Source of the DNA: Ruminococcaceae bacterium UBA866
GTDB lineage: Bacteria; Bacillota; Clostridia; Oscillospirales; Ruminococcaceae
Length of the DNA: 6,231 nt
Direction of reading: 5' to 3'
Assembly: GCA_002295325.1 (NCBI GenBank)
Contig: DBGA01000026.1
Span: 34,458 to 40,688, forward strand
Shown: positions 1-6,231 of the stretch, piece by piece
Numbering within the stretch: the first letter of the stretch is position 1
Layout: each line of letters opens with the position of its first letter
Program-made: the position numbers and the translations under genes
The notes under the pieces: generated by a model
What the model was told of the DNA's origin: nothing
Database searches by the model: none
Seen by the model: only the letters and a program-made list of their open reading frames with translations

Positions 1-875
1 AAAGCACTCGACATATTTCCGTATTTGTGTATATTTACAAAAAACTTTTCCATAGGAAGTTTCAAGTTCTTTGCAGCAGTTTCAACAATTCTTATATTTG
101 CCTGATGAGGTACAATTAGTGTAATCTCTTCTGGGGTAATGTTTGCTTTTTCGCAAGCCTTTATCACAGCTTGAGGCATCACCTTTGTTGCAAATTTATA
201 GACTTCTCTGCCATCCATATAAAGTGAATGACCATCACTATCTACAAAACCGTCTGAAAGTCTGTCAAAAGGCTGTTCCATAAATGGATTAGGCGGAGGA
301 ATTCCTCTGCCAAATAGCTTTGAAACCCCACTTGCATCTCCACCCAAAATACAGGTAAAAAGTTTATCTGATTTCGTCACGACACAAGCACCTGCACCGT
401 CACCAAATAAAACACAGGTAGAGCGGTCTGTATAATCTGTTACTTTTGAAAGCATCTCACTCGACACAATCAAAATATTTTTATATTCATCATCAAAAAG
501 GTATCTTCTTGCTATATCAAGTGCATATACAAAACCTGCACAAGCACAGTTTACATCCATACATACTGCATTCGTTGCACCAATTTCATTCGCAACCAAA
601 CAAGCTGTTGAAGGCGTACTATAATCGGCGGTTACCGTAGACACGATAATCATATCAATATCATCAGCAGACAACTTTGCATTTTCTATTGCCTCTTTAG
701 CGGCAAACCCACCCATTTGAAAGGTAGTTACATCAGTTGCAATATGCCTAGTTTTTATACCAGTCCTAGATGTTATCCATTCATCATTCGTATCAACTAT
801 TTTTGCAAAGTCGTCATTTGTGACAACTGTATTTGGAACGTACATTCCTGTACCTATTATGGAAACACCCAACAT
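1..875 (-). CDS. fabH: Beta-ketoacyl-ACP synthase III (FabH), C-terminus cut by window edge
   Basis: FabH performs the first condensation of type II fatty-acid synthesis, joining an acyl-CoA primer to malonyl-ACP in the cytoplasm. I translated 291 codons from the ATG at 875-873; the frame is still open at base 1, so roughly 30 C-terminal residues are missing compared with the usual 315-330. The thiolase-fold catalytic triad is visible: Cys112 in NCACAGF, His257 in VPHQAN and Asn287 in KYGNMSSA. The N-terminus carries the family signature DEWITSRTGI (residues 31-40), and FGDGAGA (157-163) and YMDGREVYKF (219-228) also match. The start is fixed by AGGAGG at 881-886, five bases upstream, and by a normal beginning (MLGVSIIGTGMYVP). 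Residue 87 is Thr where the E. coli enzyme has Phe, which may affect primer choice (inference). The gene diverges from fabD. The family call is very secure. Confidence 0.96.
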   Translation of the reverse strand, partial: MLGVSIIGTGMYVPNTVVTNDDFAKIVDTNDEWITSRTGIKTRHIATDVTTFQMGGFAAKEAIENAKLSADDIDMIIVSTVTADYSTPSTACLVANEIGATNAVCMDVNCACAGFVYALDIARRYLFDDEYKNILIVSSEMLSKVTDYTDRSTCVLFGDGAGACVVTKSDKLFTCILGGDASGVSKLFGRGIPPPNPFMEQPFDRLSDGFVDSDGHSLYMDGREVYKFATKVMPQAVIKACEKANITPEEITLIVPHQANIRIVETAAKNLKLPMEKFFVNIHKYGNMSSA

Positions 876-880
876 TGACA

Positions 881-886
881 CCTCCT
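881..886 (-). promoter_or_regulatory. Ribosome binding site of fabH
   Basis: The mRNA reads AGGAGG followed by a five-base spacer and ATG. This is a full-strength Shine-Dalgarno sequence. It decides the fabH start, for which no complete reading frame is available in the window. Confidence 0.85.
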
Positions 887-922
887 ATTTTATATACGCC
901 ATAATAACTATCAAAACAAAAC

Positions 923-951
923 TTGAAAGGCAAATTATGTTATGATATACT
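923..951 (+). promoter_or_regulatory. Candidate sigma-70/SigA promoter for fabD
   Basis: TTGAAA (923-928) is followed by a 17-base spacer and TATACT (946-951). Each hexamer differs from consensus at one position. The bases TGA directly before the -10 box form an extended -10 element. Transcription would start near 958, giving fabD a leader of about 143 bases. The spacing and extended -10 make this the best promoter in the spacer, but AT-rich DNA yields chance matches. Confidence 0.55.
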
Positions 952-974
952 GTTTTTATTATTTCGTATGCTAC

Positions 975-1042
975 ATGCAACTTTATCATTTATTTCTACA
1001 GTTTAAAGGTTTTGTGAAAGGTTGTCAATAAAATGCAACTTT
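975..1042. repeat. Short direct repeats in the fabH-fabD spacer
   Basis: ATGCAACTTT occurs at 975-984 and again at 1033-1042, 58 bases apart. Both copies are followed within one or two bases by TCAT. A second pair, AAAGGTT at 1005-1011 and 1017-1023, lies between them. The copies bracket the candidate fabH promoter. They could be binding sites for a regulator, but they match no operator I recognise and may be chance. Confidence 0.3.
1000..1028 (-). promoter_or_regulatory. Candidate sigma-70/SigA promoter for fabH
   Basis: On the minus strand a perfect TTGACA (1028-1023) is followed by a 17-base spacer and TAAACT (1005-1000), which has two mismatches to TATAAT. Transcription would start near 993, giving fabH a leader of about 118 bases. 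The site lies on the fabD side of the fabD promoter, so the two promoters would face each other. The -10 box is mediocre, so confidence is moderate. Confidence 0.4.
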
Positions 1043-1100
1043 GTTCATACAGATTTAACAGAAAATAAACAAATTATTACCGAAAACAAGGAGTGTAACT

Positions 1101-2021
1101 ATGTCAAAAACAGCAATATTATTTTCGGGTCAATCCTCTCAATATCAAGGAATGGGCAGTGAATTGCTCACTCTTTTTCCAGATTTAGAATATATTTTTA
1201 CGGTCGGAAGTGACATTCTAGGCTTTGATCTAAAAAAGACTTGCTTTGACGAAAGTGATGAGTATTTAGCTAAAACTGAAATTGCACAACCTGCAATTTT
1301 TGCTATCTCAATTCTAGCTTATGAGGCGGTAAAAAGGCTAGGCATAGTTATTGATATGGTCGCTGGGCACTCTTTGGGCGAGTATGCTGCAATGGTTTGT
1401 AGCGGTATGCTCTCCCTAGAAAATGGCTTTCAAATTATCAAGGCTCGCGCGAATGCTATGGGCAAATGTGCGAAGGAACAAGATTCTGCAATGTGTGCAG
1501 TTCTTGGAATGCCTGCTGACAAAATTTTTAGCGTGTGCGAAAGTGTTGACGGCTATGTTATACCCGTAAATTATAATTCACCAGCACAAACCGTAATTGC
1601 GGGCGAAACTAGAGCAGTAGAGTCCGCAATGGCAATATTCACCGAAATGGGTAAACGTGTGGTAAAGCTTAATGTAAGTGCTGCATTCCACTCCAAACTC
1701 ATGCAGAGTGGCGCTGACGAGTTCATGTCTAGTATTCGCAAGTTTGAGTTTGCTACTCCAAACGTAGACTTTTACTCAAACGTCTATGGAAGAAAGTTAG
1801 ATGATTTTTCAGATATGGTTTTCTATTTGGGTAAGCATTTGGTTTCCCCAGTTTTATTTGTCGATGAGCTTAATGCAATGCAAGCGGCTGGTGCAAATAG
1901 ATTTATTGAATGCGGCCCAAACAAAGTATTAACAGGGTTAGTGAAGAAAACGTTAAAAGACGTCACAGCATTTAACGTTGAAAACGAAAAAACCTTCCTT
2001 AAATTAAAGGAAAGTTTGTAA
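1101..2021 (+). CDS. fabD: Malonyl-CoA:ACP transacylase (FabD)
   Basis: FabD moves the malonyl group from CoA to acyl carrier protein, supplying the extender for fatty-acid synthesis. At 306 residues it is a normal full-length family member. Visible motifs are GQSSQYQGMG near the N-terminus (Gln11, oxyanion hole), GHSLGEYAA with nucleophile Ser91, Arg116 in KARA (binds the malonyl carboxylate), the catalytic His197 in AAFHS, and FIECGPNKVLTGLVKK (residues 268-283). The Gln that E. coli FabD has in its PVQW motif is Leu252 here (SPVLF). The start is supported by AAGGAG at 1088-1093, seven bases upstream. The gene stands alone: fabH diverges upstream and the atp operon converges downstream, with a terminator between. 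I see no acpP, fabG or fabF partner in the window. The call is very secure. Confidence 0.97.
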   Translation: MSKTAILFSGQSSQYQGMGSELLTLFPDLEYIFTVGSDILGFDLKKTCFDESDEYLAKTEIAQPAIFAISILAYEAVKRLGIVIDMVAGHSLGEYAAMVCSGMLSLENGFQIIKARANAMGKCAKEQDSAMCAVLGMPADKIFSVCESVDGYVIPVNYNSPAQTVIAGETRAVESAMAIFTEMGKRVVKLNVSAAFHSKLMQSGADEFMSSIRKFEFATPNVDFYSNVYGRKLDDFSDMVFYLGKHLVSPVLFVDELNAMQAAGANRFIECGPNKVLTGLVKKTLKDVTAFNVENEKTFLKLKESL

Positions 2022-2070
2022 TAATTTTTTTCAGTTTTAAAGACACGAAAAGTTCTTAACAAAAAGACAA

Positions 2071-2107
2071 AGGCTTTGTTGAAAGGTTCCACCCTTTAAC
2101 AAAGCCT
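2071..2107. terminator. Bidirectional intrinsic terminator between fabD and the atp operon
   Basis: AGGCTTTGTT (2071-2080) pairs perfectly with AACAAAGCCT (2098-2107). After a single bulged G, AAAGG (2082-2086) pairs with CCTTT (2093-2097), closing a six-base loop. On the plus strand it is followed by a T-rich run (2109-2126); on the minus strand the transcript continues with a U-rich stretch (opposite 2061-2070). It therefore fits termination of fabD from one side and of atpC, whose stop codon is four bases away, from the other. Confidence 0.88.
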
Positions 2108-2111
2108 ATTA

Positions 2112-2513
2112 TTATTTATTTTTAGCAACATTGATACGATTTAACGCACGTTTTAGTTTTAGATTTGCGATCTCAACAGTATGCAACTCGGTCGGATTTT
2201 TGATATATCCTTTTGCTCTGTCAGCAGCACGCTCTGCGCGTTCCACGTCAATCTCTTCAATCCACTCACAAGTATTGGTCAAAATAGTGGTTTTCTCCTT
2301 GTCAACCTTTATCATTCCACCTCCGACTGCGGCAAGTTTACTTTTATCACCAAACACAATCTTCATCGCGCCAATATCAAGGGGAGCAACATAGTTTGAA
2401 TGATTGCTAAGTATTCCGACGTCTCCACTGGTTGTGCGAACGATAATACTAGTTACCTCATCGTCAAACAACACCTTGCTCGGAGTTACCACTGTTAGCT
2501 TAAATGTTGACAT
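2112..2513 (-). CDS. atpC: F1Fo ATP synthase epsilon subunit (AtpC)
   Basis: Epsilon sits on the rotating central stalk of the cytoplasmic F1 sector, couples gamma to the c-ring and can inhibit ATP hydrolysis. The 133-residue length is typical. An N-terminal beta-sandwich (about 1-84) begins FKLTVVTPSKVLFDDEV and contains the GDVGILSNHSNYVAPLDIGAM stretch; a C-terminal helical hairpin follows (about 88-130). Residues 88-93 read IDVERA, fitting the I(L)DXXRA motif known from ATP-binding epsilon subunits such as that of thermophilic Bacillus PS3, so ATP sensing is plausible (inference). The start is fixed by GGAGGTG (2521-2527), seven bases upstream. The gene is last in the operon, 105 bases after atpD, with a hairpin just ahead of its ribosome binding site and the terminator just after its stop. 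Confidence 0.96.
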   Translation of the reverse strand: MSTFKLTVVTPSKVLFDDEVTSIIVRTTSGDVGILSNHSNYVAPLDIGAMKIVFGDKSKLAAVGGGMIKVDKEKTTILTNTCEWIEEIDVERAERAADRAKGYIKNPTELHTVEIANLKLKRALNRINVAKNK

Positions 2514-2528
2514 TAGGTTTCACCTCCA

Positions 2529-2547
2529 AAGCAGGCTAAGCCTGCTT
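2529..2547 (-). promoter_or_regulatory. Intercistronic hairpin ahead of atpC
   Basis: AAGCAGGC and GCCTGCTT form a perfect 8-bp stem around a three-base loop. In the mRNA the stem ends one base before the GGAGGTG ribosome binding site of atpC. Only three U residues follow, so it is a poor terminator. Processing, mRNA stability or modulation of epsilon translation are the likelier roles (inference). Confidence 0.6.
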
Positions 2548-2575
2548 ATATATCGCACACATGGTTTATATTCAA
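2547..2575 (-). promoter_or_regulatory. Weak candidate internal promoter ahead of atpC
   Basis: On the minus strand TTGAAT (2575-2570) is followed by a 17-base spacer and TATATA (2552-2547). Each box has two mismatches to consensus. It would start transcription near 2540, inside the hairpin. It could give extra epsilon message but may be a chance match in AT-rich spacer DNA. Confidence 0.22.
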
Positions 2576-2618
2576 GTTTAAATTCCATGCCTGCGTTGTT
2601 AGTTTTATTTTTAAAGGA

Positions 2619-4912
<2,294 letters not shown>

Positions 4913-4923
4913 ATTTTCAACTC

Positions 4924-5250
4924 CTATTTTTGGATTTTAATTATAATTGCTACTGATACTGCTTGCATTATCGCAAGCAGTGTTATTTCATTGTTTATAT
5001 TACATAAAATTAATAATGTGATTATCAAATGAACCGTTAATAAAATAGCTTTCATTACTTTTGAGCTTTTCTTAATGTTTTTAGTTGCAAAATAAAAAAC
5101 AATACTATCATAAATTACAAACACAGAAGTCAAAATATAAAAACATATTATATAAGTTGTATTTACATAATCAAATTTTAATAGTAAGTTGAAAACAACA
5201 AGAAGTACAAATAATATCAGGAAAATATATTTATCCGATATTTTTTTCAT
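4924..5250 (-). CDS. Unrecognised four-helix membrane protein encoded between atpA and atpG
   Basis: I do not recognise this 108-residue protein. It is strongly hydrophobic with four likely transmembrane helices, at about residues 9-24, 32-55, 67-84 and 89-105. Positive charges cluster at the N-terminus (MKKISDK), in the middle loop (KNIKKSSKVMK) and at the C-terminus (KIQK), so the positive-inside rule consistently predicts both ends in the cytoplasm. No catalytic motif is visible. AAAAGGAG (5258-5265) lies seven bases ahead of the ATG. The stop overlaps the atpG ribosome binding site, and atpA ends 51 bases upstream, so the gene is almost certainly co-transcribed with the ATP synthase genes. 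GC content is about 21% by my hand count, far below the neighbours. It is not in the usual AtpI position at the operon head and does not resemble a known F1 or Fo subunit. It may be a lineage-specific assembly or accessory factor, or a passenger gene; both are speculation. Confidence 0.82.
   Translation of the reverse strand: MKKISDKYIFLILFVLLVVFNLLLKFDYVNTTYIICFYILTSVFVIYDSIVFYFATKNIKKSSKVMKAILLTVHLIITLLILCNINNEITLLAIMQAVSVAIIIKIQK
4958..4981 (-). promoter_or_regulatory. Hairpin within the 3' end of the 108-residue gene, ahead of atpG
   Basis: ACTGCTTGC (4958-4966) and GCAAGCAGT (4973-4981) form a perfect 9-bp stem around a six-base loop. It lies inside coding sequence, about 32 bases before the atpG ribosome binding site. 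It holds 11 of the gene's roughly 70 G/C bases. No U-tract follows, so it is unlikely to terminate transcription. An mRNA processing or stability role is possible. Confidence 0.5.
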
Positions 5251-5301
5251 ATATTTTCTCCTTTTAGGTAGAATATATAAAATATTATATGCTTTTCGCC
5301 C

Positions 5302-6231
5302 CTACTTCGTTGCTAAAAATTGCCTATTAAACTCGAACAAAGCTTCGTTTATAGCAGTTTTAAGCTCATCAGAAAGGTCTTTTTCGTTCTTAATTGTGTC
5401 AATAATTTCGTTGTAATTTGTATCTATGAAATCAAACATTTCTTTTTCATACTCAGCGCCATCAGAAACTGCAATTTCACTTAGATAGTTATTGACTACC
5501 GCATAGATAATCAAAACTTGGTGCTCAACTGTTAGAGGTGAGTTTTGTCCTTGCTTTAACACCTCAACAATACGCTCACCCTGTGCAAGCCTTGCTTTTG
5601 TGTCCTTATCCAAATCAGAGCCAAATTGTGAAAACGCCTGCAACTCACGATACTGCGAATAAAGCAGTTTCAATGAACCGGCAACCTTTTTCATTGCTTT
5701 AATTTGAGCGTTACCACCAACACGAGATACCGAAATACCAGGGTTTACCGCAGGTCTAACACCTGCGTTAAACAGCTCAGTTTCAAGGAAAATCTGTCCG
5801 TCTGTGATGGATATAACGTTTGTTGGAATATACGCAGACACGTCACTTGCCTGTGTTTCTATAATTGGAAGTGCAGTCAGCGAGCCTCCGCCTTCCTCTT
5901 TACTTAGGTTTGCAGCACGCTCTAATAGTCTTGAGTGTAGATAGAAAACGTCACCTGGATATGCTTCACGTCCTGGTGGGCGTTTTAGTAGCAATGATAG
6001 GGTACGATATGCCACAGCTTGCTTTGAAAGGTCATCATACACACAAAGCACATCTCTGCCTTTGTACATGAAATACTCACCCATAGCACATCCACTATAA
6101 GGCGCAATGTATTGAAGTGGCGCAAGTTCTGACGCTGTTGCTGAAACGATAATGGTATAATCCATTGCACCGTTTTTTTGCAAAGTATCCACAACCTGTG
6201 CTACTGTTGAACGCTTTTGTCCAATTGCGAC
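5302..6231 (-). CDS. atpA: F1Fo ATP synthase alpha subunit (AtpA), N-terminus cut by window edge
   Basis: Alpha alternates with beta in the F1 hexamer and binds nucleotide at non-catalytic sites while completing the catalytic ones. The frame is open to the window edge: it reads [14 protein letters not shown] from base 6231, a conserved internal stretch, so the apparent start at 6192 (a GTG) is not real. The visible 309 residues are the C-terminal part; roughly 190 residues including Walker A are outside. Visible motifs, in fragment numbering, are Walker [12 protein letters not shown] (61-71), [40 protein letters not shown] and [10 protein letters not shown] with the arginine finger at about 170. 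The C-terminal helical domain ends in [12 protein letters not shown], normal for the family. The 108-residue gene follows after 51 bases. Confidence 0.97.
   Translation of the reverse strand, partial: VAIGQKRSTVAQVVDTLQKNGAMDYTIIVSATASELAPLQYIAPYSGCAMGEYFMYKGRDVLCVYDDLSKQAVAYRTLSLLLKRPPGREAYPGDVFYLHSRLLERAANLSKEEGGGSLTALPIIETQASDVSAYIPTNVISITDGQIFLETELFNAGVRPAVNPGISVSRVGGNAQIKAMKKVAGSLKLLYSQYRELQAFSQFGSDLDKDTKARLAQGERIVEVLKQGQNSPLTVEHQVLIIYAVVNNYLSEIAVSDGAEYEKEMFDFIDTNYNEIIDTIKNEKDLSDELKTAINEALFEFNRQFLATK

Noticed and set aside
748..774. CTAG-rich stretch resembling a lipid-regulator operator inside fabH
   Set aside because: It encodes the conserved TSRTGIKTRH segment of FabH, lies well inside the gene, and does not match the FapR palindrome.
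2001..2030. TTCCTT/AAGGAA stem at the end of fabD followed by a run of T
   Set aside because: The stem is only six weak pairs and lies within the coding end. The strong hairpin at 2071-2107 explains termination better.
2520..2588. A 22-codon minus-strand reading frame ahead of atpC whose stop lies in the atpC ribosome binding site
   Set aside because: The only Shine-Dalgarno-like bases (GCAGG) sit one base from the ATG, too close to work, and the peptide has no recognisable feature. Coupling to atpC is possible but unsupported.
5284..5289. A perfect TATAAT on the minus strand between atpA and the 108-residue gene
   Set aside because: No acceptable -35 box lies 16-18 bases upstream, and the whole spacer is AT-rich, so a promoter cannot be claimed.
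5189..6071. Several plus-strand frames opposite atpA and the 108-residue gene
   Set aside because: They are antisense shadows with no ribosome binding site and no protein-like composition.
5985..6194. Second minus-strand frame inside atpA
   Set aside because: It overlaps the strongly conserved alpha-subunit frame and has no independent support.

Overview
The window carries the border between two housekeeping loci of a low-GC bacterium. The shape of the F-type ATP synthase genes, the strong AGGAG-type ribosome binding sites and the AT-rich spacers suggest a Bacillota member, most likely of the Clostridia. This is an inference from style and family resemblance, not a species call.

Left part (1-2021) is fatty-acid synthesis initiation. 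A 3'-truncated fabH (ketoacyl-ACP synthase III) reads leftward out of the window. A complete fabD (malonyl-CoA:ACP transacylase) reads rightward. They diverge from a 225-bp spacer (876-1100). FabD makes malonyl-ACP and FabH condenses it with a short acyl-CoA primer, so the pair supplies the first committed steps of the FAS II cycle. The best promoter candidates in the spacer face each other, so the two 5' leaders would overlap in antisense.

A bidirectional intrinsic terminator (2071-2107) separates fabD from the convergent atp operon.

Right part (2112-6231, minus strand) is the distal half of an F1Fo ATP synthase operon, in transcription order: atpA (5' end outside the window), an unrecognised 108-residue membrane-protein gene, atpG, atpD and atpC. 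The order alpha-gamma-beta-epsilon is canonical. The small gene between alpha and gamma is not part of the canonical order. It is predicted to have four transmembrane helices, is only about 21% GC against roughly 40% in sampled stretches of its neighbours, and its stop codon overlaps the atpG ribosome binding site. It is the most interesting object in the window. Three gene junctions of the operon (108-residue gene/atpG, atpG/atpD, atpD/atpC) each carry a perfect 8-9 bp inverted repeat close upstream of the next ribosome binding site; these may set mRNA processing or subunit ratios.

No tRNA, rRNA, CRISPR array, insertion sequence or phage gene was seen. No stretch longer than 300 bases lacks a gene.
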